Source: JBOGCH01 sp051656645 (GTDB taxonomy: Bacteria > Bacteroidota > Bacteroidia > Bacteroidales > Marinifilaceae). Taken from it: DNA of 45,206 bases. Every line of letters starts with the position of its first letter. The first letter of the stretch is position 1. The notes under the pieces are model-generated. The model had not been told where the DNA came from. It ran no database searches and worked only from the letters and a program-made list of their open reading frames with translations. The stretch covers positions 1-45,206 of the forward strand of contig JBOGCH010000016.1 of NCBI GenBank assembly GCA_051656645.1, in the 5' to 3' direction. A program made the position numbers and the translations under genes. Shown piece by piece: positions 18,195-27,670 of this stretch.

Positions 18195-18935
18195 TCAATA
18201 CTTAATATCACATAAAAACAATGCATTTCCCGGTACCGATGTCCCTGCGGAACAGCGATCTTTACTTTCAATAATAGTTCGCATATCTTCGGGTTTTATA
18301 CGTCCTTTGCCAATTTGTAACATTGTTCCTACAATAGCCCGTACCATGTTACGCAAAAAGCGGTTTGCGGTAATGGTAAATACAAGCTGATTCCCTGTAT
18401 CCTCCCATTTTGCGTACGTAATGTGGCAAATATTTGTTATTGCTGCTGAATGGAGTTTAGAGAAACTTGTAAAATCCTCATATTCCATCATTATTTCGCA
18501 AGCCCTATTCATAGCATTTATATCAGGAAGAGGATAGGGGCGATATGCATAACGCCATGTAAAGGGATTTTTACGCTTATCAATATAATATTTATAGGTA
18601 CGTGAAGTTGCACTGAAACGTGCGTGCATATCCATACTTACCGGATATATTTTAAAAATTGCAATCTCCTTGGATAATAATCGATTGAGTTTATAGCATA
18701 AATGTTCCGTATCAATTGTTGTAATGTCCGTTTCAAATTGTGCTACAAAGAACGATGCGTTTACCTCAGTATCCGTTCGTCCACAACCAACAACGCGAGT
18801 CTCCCTCCGTAGAATTAGGGTTAGTGCTTTATTAATTTCTTCCTGTACAGATGGTTCACTTGGTTGTATTTGCCATCCACTAAAAGGTTTGCCATCATAG
18901 GCAAGCTCCATAAAATATCTTTGCATAAAGTGCAT
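18195..18935 (-). CDS. truA: tRNA pseudouridine(38-40) synthase TruA
   Basis: 246 residues. The N-terminal YFMELAYDGKPFSGWQ motif and the catalytic loop GCGRTDTEVNA (Asp55 from this start) identify TruA, which isomerises uridines 38-40 in the tRNA anticodon arm. The C-terminal FLRNMVRAIVGTML motif is also intact. Oddly, the loop that normally reads RTD[AT]GVHA has Glu for Gly and Asn for His; the nucleophile Asp is kept. An internal Met four residues in would put the Asp at position 52, equally plausible. First gene of a minus-strand set with DUF4105, preceded by a good promoter at 18983-19014. Confidence 0.93.
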   Translation of the reverse strand: MHFMQRYFMELAYDGKPFSGWQIQPSEPSVQEEINKALTLILRRETRVVGCGRTDTEVNASFFVAQFETDITTIDTEHLCYKLNRLLSKEIAIFKIYPVSMDMHARFSATSRTYKYYIDKRKNPFTWRYAYRPYPLPDINAMNRACEIMMEYEDFTSFSKLHSAAITNICHITYAKWEDTGNQLVFTITANRFLRNMVRAIVGTMLQIGKGRIKPEDMRTIIESKDRCSAGTSVPGNALFLCDIKY

Positions 18936-18952
18936 TAAATAATAAAACTAAA

Positions 18953-18982
18953 TACCTCACTGTAATTGAATACAGTGAGGTA
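18953..18982 (-). terminator. 12-bp stem hairpin downstream of the large fusion gene
   Basis: TACCTCACTGTA (18953-18964) and TACAGTGAGGTA (18971-18982) pair perfectly over ATTGAA. Read on the minus strand it is followed by TATTTAGTTTTATTATTT-like T-rich sequence, so it may end the transcript of the gene at 19134. It also sits exactly where the truA transcript should begin. Confidence 0.55.
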
Positions 18983-19014
18983 CAAAGTTATCCTTTATTT
19001 CCAAATGACACAAA
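18983..19014 (-). promoter_or_regulatory. Bacteroidota-type promoter of truA
   Basis: On the minus strand TTTG (19014-19011), a 20-bp spacer and TAACTTTG (18990-18983) match the consensus. The expected start lies at the outer base of the hairpin at 18953-18982, 48 bases before the truA ATG. Confidence 0.6.
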
Positions 19015-19133
19015 AATACGCTCCTTATTCATTTGCCATGGATGGAAATGTTTTATAATGCAGTCAACAAGATATTGGCATCCTCATCGTCCCTAATTAT
19101 TTGTTTAATATAAAGAAACGATGAGAATTTATT

Positions 19134-22100
19134 TTAATCTTCAATAATTAGGCGCATGCCCACATTCCATGGTGCTTGCCAAGGTAAGAAATTACGGCGC
19201 ACAGCTACTGCAGCACGCTTGGTGCGTTCATACCATGAACCTCCTCGGACAACCTTATCAGCTTTAATCATAGAAGGATCGCTAGAGCGCTCAAAATTGC
19301 TGCGTGTCCATTCGGCAACATTACCATTCATGTCATATAACCCCCATGGATTAGCTGCATACTTCGCAGGAGCTGTTACCAGCATATTGCCGTCATTGCG
19401 ATCTTCGTGTTTAGGTATGTAATTTAAATATTTATAATAATAGCTAGACGAACTCATTGGTTGAGGATCAATACCGGATACGGCCATTTTAGTAAGTTGT
19501 ACATCGGCCAGATTCTCATAAGCTGTAAAGTCAGTGTCAATATCTCCAAACCAAAAATCGTTATCAGAGCCGGCACGTGCAGCCCATTCCCACTGTTCTT
19601 CTGTTGGTAACATGATGTTCAATCCTGACTTTTCACTTAACAATTGAGCATATTTTTCCGCTTGTAGATAACTGACCTTTGTTGCGGCGAGTTCGTCTCC
19701 ACGTACATCATATCCCGGAGTTGTATGATCTTTCCAAAATTGACCTACATAGCGGCTATCATGTGTTGGGATTAGTGCTTTCAGTTGTGCATTGGTAATC
19801 TCTGTTTCGCTCATCCAGAATCCTTTTTTTATCGTTGTCTTATAAGGTATCTTGGTTTGTGCTTTACCATCACCACCGGCAATAAAAGTGCCAGCAGGTA
19901 TATACACAAATGTAATTTGTTGTCCATTGCCCACGTTAATTGTGCGTGGTTGTTTGTTGATAACCATCTCTTTTGCTTTCTCTGGTGTAAATGGCCAACC
20001 TTTAACCGTGGGGATTTTGTGTTTCTTTGCAGTTTTTATTTCAGGCAAAACAGGTGTTACGGTTCCTTTTGCCTTAAGAGAATCAGCATAGTCGGATAAT
20101 TCTTTCTCCCAGTCAACTGCCGTATGAGCACCTGCATATTTCTCAGCTAACTGGCGACGACGTTGTTTTTGGTCAATAACTAATCCCGCAGTCGCCCTAT
20201 AAGGCTTCGCAACAAATGATCCGTTATACGGAGCATTAAAATCAAGCCATTTGTATAACGTTTTAATTTCATCGTCGGTAAGGACTACTCCGTGGTGATT
20301 GTTTTCTAAAATTTGAAACATTTCCGAATTCATTGTTGCGTATTCATATGGATTGAGAACAGCCATCTCTGCCTCTGGTCCTTGTCGGTAGAAGTATGGG
20401 TGGAAGTCTAAATAACTCATAGAATATTTGTGTGGAGAATGATTATCAATACGCCCCGGTGTAAAGTTTCGAGGTACATCGCCTTCACCGTTATGACAAG
20501 CTATACATGCACGGTTTAGAATAGGTTGTATTTCAAGTTCAAATGTAAATGAGCGCACGCCACCTTGAGGCGGAGTAATTGATTGCGGATGTTTTTGTGA
20601 TGCAATAACACGCTTAGGAATTACAATACTATTTTGATCTTCATGACAGCCTATGCATGAAACAACTTCTCCTGGCATCCCAGTGAGCCATGAACGCATA
20701 AGCTGAATAGCACGTCCTTTACTATCTAATGGCTGTAAGGATATAGGCGTATTGGCAGGAACCGTAAATATAACGGAACCATCGCTTTCTACATCTACCT
20801 CACCAAGCTCTCGTTTTATATCCCAGCCTGACTGCACCCCTTGTGCTAGGTGATTGGATGGAGATGATAAATATGCAAACTCGTAAGTAAGTACCCTTAA
20901 CTTCTTAACTGTACCACGCGGAACTCCTACAAGACCCTCTCCTTCATATATGTCCTGAATAAATACCGTCGATGTATTTTTAGTTAAATCAACCTTACTA
21001 GGAATTACAGGAGGAGTTGTACGTTTCTTGACAGGTATTGGAGAAGTATAGCCATTACCTTCTGTTTCTCCAAGTAAAAGCATATTGTCGTATATATCAA
21101 CTAAATATATTCCCCAAAGAGAACTTTGTGTTGGTTTAGCTGAAACTATAAAATACTTATCTGTTATAGGAAATGGTTTTGTAAATTGTGGCCATACACC
21201 GTTTACAAGCTCATCCTTAACAATAGGAATAATTGGTCGATTAGAGAAAGGAATTTCTTGAACCATCCCTTTTTCCTCTTTACGTGATTTTGCAGGATCA
21301 AAAATCATTAATCTGCCACTGTGCACAACACCATGATGTCCAGATACAATTCCAATAAATGTACTGCTGCCTCCAGGTAGGGGTTGCATATCAAATGTTG
21401 CATTGGGAAAATAGGATCCACTTCCGTACAATGCTTTTTGTTCTGTGCCATCCGGATTCATTGTAAATACCATTCGAGAATAATAATGCATCAAGTCTGT
21501 ATATTCCCAACGAGTATACATTACTTTGCCATTGTTCATGACTGAAGGGTTCCAATTGTTCTCTTGGTCAAAACACAGTCTACGCATCTCCTTCGTTTTG
21601 GGATTATATAGCGCAGCATTTGCAACAGGGTCATCACCATCAATACATGGAACCCCTTGGTATCCCAAATTTGTATTAACAATGAAATTTCCATCAGGTA
21701 GATAGGAGGCATCAAAAAGTTCTACATCCTCATCTTCGGGGATAATTGCCTGTCTTAAATTATCGCCATTTGCATTCATTTCAAAAACTTGCCAGCGCCG
21801 TTTATCGTCTTGTGATGTGAAAATCAATCTGTTTGCATCCCAATGAAGCTGAAGTGACGTAATAGCTGCATTTTTTGTAGGTTTATAAAGTGTTTTTATC
21901 GTAGGTTTTGTTTCTCTTAAGTTGGTAAGTTCAACAATACTAGCTTCAAATCCATCTCTAGGTGTAGAGAGTTGAGAACTCCAATTGGAGTTTGGGGTTC
22001 CCATTGCTTCAGCACCTTTAGCTCGGGCCGCTGGACCTATATTATATTGTGCTGCTATAATTTTATCAAAGTCTAAAGCGGGATTAGATAGTAGTATTTC

Positions 22101-23147
22101 TCGCTTTGATCTAAGAACTTCATTTAGGTCATTGACAGCTTGGGATTCTAATGTGTAAATACCTTTAAATCCCTTGTGTTTATCGATTAAGTCCATAAAC
22201 TTATCATATTGAGCCTGCCATTTCGCTAAATTATAGTTTGGAGTTTTCTTGAAATCATTATATGCAAGTTTAACTCCTTTAATATTTAGGCCTTCAAGTT
22301 CTGTTTGAAGTCTTAAAACTTCACCTGCCTTGCTCAGTAGTTCTGCATAGGCTTTTTTTTGCATATCGGCGTTAGTAATTGCCTCAACATGCTTTAATTG
22401 CTCAGTGATATAATTATTATCCTTTAATACTGAGATAATATTGGTAATTGCCTCTTTCTCCACAATTATACCTGGTGTAGTTAGCCAGCTTTGAAGTGTT
22501 GTTCCAAGATATGGAACAAATTGAGATGCTACATCTGGCGACGCATCTACTAATTCTACAGCTTCGTTGTCTCCTGTCGTGGTGAGTACCTTAAAAACGG
22601 CGCTCCCCTCATTGCCAGCAGCATTGTCAATACCAACCCAAGAGGAAAAACGGCAAATGCCTTTATTGGTCAAATCATATATAACGACAGAGTTGGCATG
22701 TGCTAATATTCCGGTGGAAAATTTTTTGTCTGCTATGGCAAATTGGCCACCGTAACTTGTTTTTAGTCTAAACCAATCTCCCTCTACACTTTTATATTTT
22801 ATGGGAAGCTCATCAAGCCATATCTTTTTTCCATCTTTAGTATACACTGCAGCATCCGCCCATGCTGCATGATCAAAACTTGGTCCATCATCGGTTGCCC
22901 ATGCTATTAGTACCAATTCGTTTATTCCCTCTACGTTGACATCTATAAACTGTGGTGTGTCACCACGTCGTAATGTTTTTGTTATTACTGGCAAGTCTTT
23001 TGGATGTTTTGCCAATACTGCCTCTTTTGCAGCAATCGCATCATTTAACCAAGTCGTTTTACGTAACGACTGCGCTTGCAAATGTTGTATATTGGCTATC
23101 GCAACACTTGCAAAAAATAAAACATATTGTACCCATTTATTCTTCAT
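19134..23147 (-). CDS. Exported multidomain protein: NPCBM-like, beta-propeller, two CXXCH haem motifs, FGE-like domain
   Basis: 1337 residues with a signal peptide (to about 25). Residues about 60-200 resemble the NPCBM carbohydrate-binding fold (AWADAAVYTKDGKKIW, FSTGILAHANSVVIYDL, FSSWVGID). About 230-350 is helical. About 425-700 has TolB/WD40-type propeller repeats (LHWDANRLIFTSQDD; MNPDGTEQ). Two c-type haem motifs follow: CIGCH at 831-835 and CIACH at 881-885. Residues about 1073-1337 match the sulfatase-modifying-factor fold (FVYIPAGTFIAGG, LPTEEQWEWAARAG, NPWGLYDMNGNVAEW, VVRGGSWYERT). The segment of true formylglycine-generating enzymes that carries the active Cys pair has none here, so sulfatase activation is unlikely. 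The order recalls hydrazine-synthase-alpha-related proteins of Planctomycetes and other anaerobes. A periplasmic or surface redox/glycan role is inferred. It is transcribed alone. Confidence 0.8.
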   Translation of the reverse strand: MKNKWVQYVLFFASVAIANIQHLQAQSLRKTTWLNDAIAAKEAVLAKHPKDLPVITKTLRRGDTPQFIDVNVEGINELVLIAWATDDGPSFDHAAWADAAVYTKDGKKIWLDELPIKYKSVEGDWFRLKTSYGGQFAIADKKFSTGILAHANSVVIYDLTNKGICRFSSWVGIDNAAGNEGSAVFKVLTTTGDNEAVELVDASPDVASQFVPYLGTTLQSWLTTPGIIVEKEAITNIISVLKDNNYITEQLKHVEAITNADMQKKAYAELLSKAGEVLRLQTELEGLNIKGVKLAYNDFKKTPNYNLAKWQAQYDKFMDLIDKHKGFKGIYTLESQAVNDLNEVLRSKREILLSNPALDFDKIIAAQYNIGPAARAKGAEAMGTPNSNWSSQLSTPRDGFEASIVELTNLRETKPTIKTLYKPTKNAAITSLQLHWDANRLIFTSQDDKRRWQVFEMNANGDNLRQAIIPEDEDVELFDASYLPDGNFIVNTNLGYQGVPCIDGDDPVANAALYNPKTKEMRRLCFDQENNWNPSVMNNGKVMYTRWEYTDLMHYYSRMVFTMNPDGTEQKALYGSGSYFPNATFDMQPLPGGSSTFIGIVSGHHGVVHSGRLMIFDPAKSRKEEKGMVQEIPFSNRPIIPIVKDELVNGVWPQFTKPFPITDKYFIVSAKPTQSSLWGIYLVDIYDNMLLLGETEGNGYTSPIPVKKRTTPPVIPSKVDLTKNTSTVFIQDIYEGEGLVGVPRGTVKKLRVLTYEFAYLSSPSNHLAQGVQSGWDIKRELGEVDVESDGSVIFTVPANTPISLQPLDSKGRAIQLMRSWLTGMPGEVVSCIGCHEDQNSIVIPKRVIASQKHPQSITPPQGGVRSFTFELEIQPILNRACIACHNGEGDVPRNFTPGRIDNHSPHKYSMSYLDFHPYFYRQGPEAEMAVLNPYEYATMNSEMFQILENNHHGVVLTDDEIKTLYKWLDFNAPYNGSFVAKPYRATAGLVIDQKQRRRQLAEKYAGAHTAVDWEKELSDYADSLKAKGTVTPVLPEIKTAKKHKIPTVKGWPFTPEKAKEMVINKQPRTINVGNGQQITFVYIPAGTFIAGGDGKAQTKIPYKTTIKKGFWMSETEITNAQLKALIPTHDSRYVGQFWKDHTTPGYDVRGDELAATKVSYLQAEKYAQLLSEKSGLNIMLPTEEQWEWAARAGSDNDFWFGDIDTDFTAYENLADVQLTKMAVSGIDPQPMSSSSYYYKYLNYIPKHEDRNDGNMLVTAPAKYAANPWGLYDMNGNVAEWTRSNFERSSDPSMIKADKVVRGGSWYERTKRAAVAVRRNFLPWQAPWNVGMRLIIED

Positions 23148-23320
23148 AGAACACTAATTATGAATTAATTACTATTTGTGATTAGGGTAAAAATATGAAA
23201 ATATATTAAAATAGATAACTAATTATATTAAAAATATTTGTTAAATGGCTTTATTAGTCAATTGATATCTTTAAAAAGGAGTGATGGATGAGTTGGCAGA
23301 AGTGTTGTTATATAAATAAA

Positions 23321-23369
23321 AATAGGACTGGCCTATAATGTATTTTACACACTATAGGCCAGTCCTATT
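23321..23369 (-). terminator. Strong terminator of the DUF3857 pair
   Basis: AATAGGACTGGCCTATA (23321-23337) and TATAGGCCAGTCCTATT (23353-23369) form a perfect 17-bp stem. The minus strand then reads TTTTATTTATA. It lies 25 bases after the stop of the gene ending at 23394. Confidence 0.85.
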
Positions 23370-23393
23370 CTCGCTCTAACAAAACGCTAATTG

Positions 23394-25046
23394 TTACTGG
23401 AATAGCAATTGCAATGTATTTACATTATTCCATGCATTTACCAAAGAACGTAGTTCTTGATAATCAGTTGCTGTAATCATTGTTTTATTAATCTCAATAT
23501 GACGAATTATTGTCAATTTATCGTTACTCTTTTGTCCCGAAATTCTTACATTTCCCACCTTATTATTTATGTTAATATTAGGCACTTGAGTTCTGCATTG
23601 TTGCGTGTCACTCCATGTAATGGTGTAACTATCAGTCTCGCTTAACGGATAAGCCAATTGTAACGGAACGTTTCTTGTTGATTGAAGTGCGGTGATATGT
23701 AACGACTTAATACCATCATTCGCAATAGGCAGACTTAGTACCTCAAGTGTACCTTTCTTCTGTAATGATAACTGGTTTTTATTCTCATTACTAGTCGTTT
23801 TGAAACGATTATTACATGTTGTATTTACGCTAACATTGGCTTTATTACCCGCAACAGCAATGTTGTAAGTACTCGTAATGACAAATTTCTCAGTATGAGT
23901 CGGTGTAATGTTTTGTCCATTTGTGACATTCCACCATTGAATGGCTGGAATATTGTTGTACTGCGCCGCGCCATTCAGTGGTTCATTGTTGTTAAGCAAT
24001 ATATAATCATTGATTGCTTCTAATGATGCATATTCTTGTGGTAAAAATGCTGGGATAGCAATTGTTGGTGTTAAAGTAATTCCTAATTGTGAACCTACTG
24101 CTTGTATAAGATACCATTTTTCTAAAGGAGTATAATATGCGCTTTGAAAAATAGCATCCAATGGTCGGACAGTGTATCCAATTACCGACGCAGGAATCTT
24201 TACCACATCGAAATGTGTATTTAAAGCATTGATTATCTCAGTAGGTGTATAATTTCCCGATGGAATCCAACTCTTAATGCGTTGAATATTGGTGTCATTC
24301 AGTTGGTCTGTGCCCTTTGAGCGCAGAATATTAAAGGCTTCATCTTTGTCACCAAATGTTGAAACATAGATACATGTTTTATCACCACCAACAGCTGGTA
24401 TCAACAATTGTTTAGAGCGTGGTTTGATGTTGCGAAAACGCCATGTATAGGTTGTTGCTTCCTCTTTTTTCTCTACTGTTGGCTTTACATTCGAATTTAC
24501 AAGTTGTGATGATAAAGTTTTATTATTAGGAACTGTTACCTCTAAAGTGTAGTTTGTAATAGGTTGCTCTTCATTAATAGAAATAACTTTATCTAATGCA
24601 GGGTAGAACCCAGGCTTTGTTATAACCGAGTAGTCTGCATATATAGTGGCTCCTATTTCTAAACCGGTATGGGTGATAACCAATTCCTTCAAATTATTAT
24701 AGGCTACTGCATTGGCAGCAAAAGAGGGTAGTACCTCATTATATGCATTCTCAGGCATTTCAACAATACTACCATCTTTTTGAGTTGTATAAATTCTGTT
24801 TATTTTCACCTCTTGGAAATCAGGGTTATATATAACGAAAGTCTCTCCATATAGATCGTTAAACGCCATGTGATTGTGGAGGGCTATTTCTTTCATTACT
24901 CTATCTTCCATGCTTCCGTCAGGTAGAAGTGTTATACTACGACGAATTTGTTTAAATGTCGCCTCGTCTTTGGGGGTTTGCGCAATGGCAGAACAAAGAC
25001 AACCGCATGTTAAAACAAGAGTCAGAATATATTTAAAATTTCTCAT
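23394..25046 (-). CDS. DUF3857 protein with degenerate transglutaminase-like domain
   Basis: 550 residues from the ATG at 25044-25046; a signal peptide ends near ...CSAIAQ. The N-terminal part (SITLLPDGSMEDRVMKEIAL, NRIYTTQKDGSIVEMPENA, ELVITHTGLEIGATIYADY) fits DUF3857, followed by a beta-sandwich and a helical segment where a transglutaminase-like domain is expected. At the place where the upstream paralogue has CGVCKDKA, this protein reads AYYTPLEKW, so the nucleophile Cys is absent. It is therefore probably not a catalytic transglutaminase/protease and may be a binding or scaffold partner. It starts 13 bases after the upstream gene's stop (or one base after it, if the ATG at 25056-25058 is used), so the two are co-transcribed. 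Export to the periplasm or outer membrane is inferred. Confidence 0.8.
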   Translation of the reverse strand: MRNFKYILTLVLTCGCLCSAIAQTPKDEATFKQIRRSITLLPDGSMEDRVMKEIALHNHMAFNDLYGETFVIYNPDFQEVKINRIYTTQKDGSIVEMPENAYNEVLPSFAANAVAYNNLKELVITHTGLEIGATIYADYSVITKPGFYPALDKVISINEEQPITNYTLEVTVPNNKTLSSQLVNSNVKPTVEKKEEATTYTWRFRNIKPRSKQLLIPAVGGDKTCIYVSTFGDKDEAFNILRSKGTDQLNDTNIQRIKSWIPSGNYTPTEIINALNTHFDVVKIPASVIGYTVRPLDAIFQSAYYTPLEKWYLIQAVGSQLGITLTPTIAIPAFLPQEYASLEAINDYILLNNNEPLNGAAQYNNIPAIQWWNVTNGQNITPTHTEKFVITSTYNIAVAGNKANVSVNTTCNNRFKTTSNENKNQLSLQKKGTLEVLSLPIANDGIKSLHITALQSTRNVPLQLAYPLSETDSYTITWSDTQQCRTQVPNININNKVGNVRISGQKSNDKLTIIRHIEINKTMITATDYQELRSLVNAWNNVNTLQLLFQ

Positions 25047-25059
25047 ATTGAGTTGCATT

Positions 25060-27012
25060 TTAATGTTTAGCTTTATGTATGATAATAGGTTGTTCAATAA
25101 GTTGCTTTTGGTTACTCACAACTGTGTGGACATCCTTCCAGTCGCTAGCATCATATACACGTTTCTCCATGCGCACATCATGATTAATCCTTATGCTATT
25201 ATTTGCAGCAGCAACCGATCCTTTGTATGACGCGGCATTGCCCTCATAATTTACGTTTGCAGGAGAAGAGCTCATTTTATAACCTTGCGGTAAGTTATAT
25301 TGTTCACTAATCTTAACAAGACGAGAACAACGATCAGTAAAAGCATATTCTTTCTCTGCTTTAGATGTGTCTATGCGCAAATGAGATTGAACACCTTTAT
25401 AGAAGTTCGAACCAGAAATAGGTGTAAACACCATCATGTCATCGCCCAAAAGTGCGTAATCCGGAATGCGGAATTTCATGGTTATTTTTATAGGAGCAGC
25501 AACATAATCGTATGGATTATTACCATAATCTACACTTACAAGTTCTGCTTGTGGAGCTATATTCATTAATTCTTTCTCCATGGCTAAGTGCCAATCTCGT
25601 TTAAAATCATTCATAAACGGACGGCGTACAGTTGCATCACTTTGTCCCTCAGCTTTAACCGTTATGGTACCATGTAGAGTGCCTCTATTATCTACCTTAG
25701 CATTTACATCCATTGTAAAATAATGATTGTCTGCCGGAGAGATAGGAGTTACCATTAAATCTGAGGTTTCCGGAACGCCGGGTAAATAGTTTTGCTGTTG
25801 TTCTGCGCTAGACCAAAGTTCGCGTACAAAAGGCACCCAAGTTGGGTCTAAAGGCATATATGTTCCGTTGCTAAGTTTAACCACTGTAACGCTGTGATTA
25901 AAATGATCGGCCGGTATTGATTCTACTCTAGATCCGGCCATAGTCATTGCCGGATATGCCTCAAAACCTGCCATACGCAACATCGAGATTAAAAGTGCAG
26001 CTTTGTCTTTACACACTCCGCAACGATCTGTAAAATTCATTGCAGTGTTATGTAGGGTATAGCCTTCGCCTTTACCCATGGAGATACCGGAATAACGCAT
26101 ATTATCTGCAACCCAGTGTGTTAATATTGCAATTTTCTCCATCTCATCCTTTTTGCCTTTCAGTAGTTCATTGACCTTCTTTTGAGCTTCGGGATGGGCC
26201 TCAAAACTTCCATAATCCTCATTGACCTTATAAAACCATGCTGATTTATCGTTCCATGTAGGAGTTGTCGACATCATTAATTTTGGTGCAACATCAAATA
26301 AATCCACCATATTGGCTTCTCTTGCGAACGGAAGCTGATTGTTAATGGCAAATGTATATACACGTTTATTACCTTCCTTTCTAATGGAAGACTGAGCTTC
26401 TCCTTGATAAAATTCATATTGAACATCTTTATCGTCCGGCATGGCTACTCTGTAAACCTTGCGCGCGGTTGGTACATTACACCAAAATGGCACAATATCA
26501 TAGAACTCGCCACGCATTGGTGGAATAAAACGTTCATCATCGTTAGTTGCAGTTTGTGTAAGGAGCGCGTATGTAAATCCCTTCTTCGTAATTACATAAT
26601 CAATAGTATCACCGGGCTCTAATTGTCCCAATTCAATCATTATTTGTCTTGCACCCCAATAAATTGCTCGTGCAGGAGCAGTATAGTCAACAGCACTATT
26701 TACAGGGATTTGGATAGAATCACCGTTCGCTTTTCTCACTGTGACAGATTGGAAAATAGCATGCGCGGTTAGCGGATCGTAATCGTATTTCAAAATCCTA
26801 TGAGCAAGTGCACCTTTAGGTGTTTTAATTTCAATGATTTGGTGAATATGGAAAGAACCCGATCCATTGTCATTAACCTCCACGCTTGTACTATCTTTGA
26901 GACATACATAGTCATAGCGTTTAAGAGTCTCGGGAGAAATGCCTTTCCATGTTTGGGCATGCATCTGTATAAAACATAGCATGACGCCTAATAAAATAAA
27001 ACTTTTCTTCAT
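25060..27012 (-). CDS. DUF3857 and transglutaminase-like exported protein
   Basis: 650 residues, signal peptide to about 19 (MHAQT). DUF3857 spans about 30-230 (EVNDNGSGSFHIHQIIEIKT; SVTVRKANGDSIQIPV; ELGQLEPGDTIDYV). The transglutaminase-like core follows with a complete triad: Cys334 in DRCGVCKDKAALL, His373 in HFNHSVTV and Asp389 in PLDPTW. A C-terminal beta-domain (about 440-640) completes the usual length. The family is widespread in Bacteroidota and is thought to act on envelope proteins or peptides, but substrates are not known. It is the first gene of a two-gene operon with the degenerate paralogue. No consensus promoter could be fixed in the 250 bases upstream. Confidence 0.87.
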   Translation of the reverse strand: MKKSFILLGVMLCFIQMHAQTWKGISPETLKRYDYVCLKDSTSVEVNDNGSGSFHIHQIIEIKTPKGALAHRILKYDYDPLTAHAIFQSVTVRKANGDSIQIPVNSAVDYTAPARAIYWGARQIMIELGQLEPGDTIDYVITKKGFTYALLTQTATNDDERFIPPMRGEFYDIVPFWCNVPTARKVYRVAMPDDKDVQYEFYQGEAQSSIRKEGNKRVYTFAINNQLPFAREANMVDLFDVAPKLMMSTTPTWNDKSAWFYKVNEDYGSFEAHPEAQKKVNELLKGKKDEMEKIAILTHWVADNMRYSGISMGKGEGYTLHNTAMNFTDRCGVCKDKAALLISMLRMAGFEAYPAMTMAGSRVESIPADHFNHSVTVVKLSNGTYMPLDPTWVPFVRELWSSAEQQQNYLPGVPETSDLMVTPISPADNHYFTMDVNAKVDNRGTLHGTITVKAEGQSDATVRRPFMNDFKRDWHLAMEKELMNIAPQAELVSVDYGNNPYDYVAAPIKITMKFRIPDYALLGDDMMVFTPISGSNFYKGVQSHLRIDTSKAEKEYAFTDRCSRLVKISEQYNLPQGYKMSSSPANVNYEGNAASYKGSVAAANNSIRINHDVRMEKRVYDASDWKDVHTVVSNQKQLIEQPIIIHKAKH

Positions 27013-27268
27013 TTAATTATTATGTGAATTAATATATAACAACTTATCTGTTTATGTAAGTTCTAAGCCACGCAAATAGCCACACCTATATTAAGAGATT
27101 TACATAGACTGTAATTATTTGATGTAAATATACTTTGCATTTTAAATTTTGCCAAATTTAAAGAAATATACTTTTTCTTGTCGAAAATGGGCAAAATAAG
27201 ATATGATAAAAATACTCGATTAATAACCATATTTCCAGAATAACGTATAACTTCGCATTCATCAAATA

Positions 27269-27670
27269 ATGGAAAACGATTTGAAACAAAGAGTACACAT
27301 ATTATTAGGGTTTTCATTTCTATTAATGTTATTCATGTGTGGGTATAAACTTAATCCAACCTCACAAGAACAGCACCATTATTCTATTGAACAGAAGGTA
27401 CAAGAGCTTAATATTTGTAAGGTGGCCGAGACGGACATCCTCCCTATAACACTCTTTTCACATTCGTCGGCACCCATCTTTTCTCCCAATAATATTGTTA
27501 CTTGGGTAAAGGATAACTTAATTAGAAGAAATTTAATACGATGTATAGACAACATCACAGAGTATACATCATCTTCAACGTCACAAAATAGTTTAACCCT
27601 AATGAGTTTTTTACGGCGTAAGCAATGCGTATCCGCAAAACTCTCATTTTTATGTGTCTTGAGACTTTAG
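27269..27670 (+). CDS. Hypothetical small membrane-anchored protein
   Basis: 133 residues, not recognised. Residues 10-25 (HILLGFSFLLMLFMCG) form one hydrophobic segment after a short positive N-terminus, so the product could be anchored or exported; the rest is polar with several Cys. Upstream, GTATAACTTCGC resembles a weak -7 box at a suitable distance from the ATG. It is divergent from the DUF3857 pair. Family, function and even expression are uncertain; the frame could be spurious. Confidence 0.45.
   Translation: MENDLKQRVHILLGFSFLLMLFMCGYKLNPTSQEQHHYSIEQKVQELNICKVAETDILPITLFSHSSAPIFSPNNIVTWVKDNLIRRNLIRCIDNITEYTSSSTSQNSLTLMSFLRRKQCVSAKLSFLCVLRL

Noticed and set aside
27063..27317. 84-residue minus-strand frame upstream of the DUF3857 operon
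   Set aside because: It covers the likely promoter regions of two divergent units, has odd composition and would overlap the start of the plus-strand hypothetical gene.
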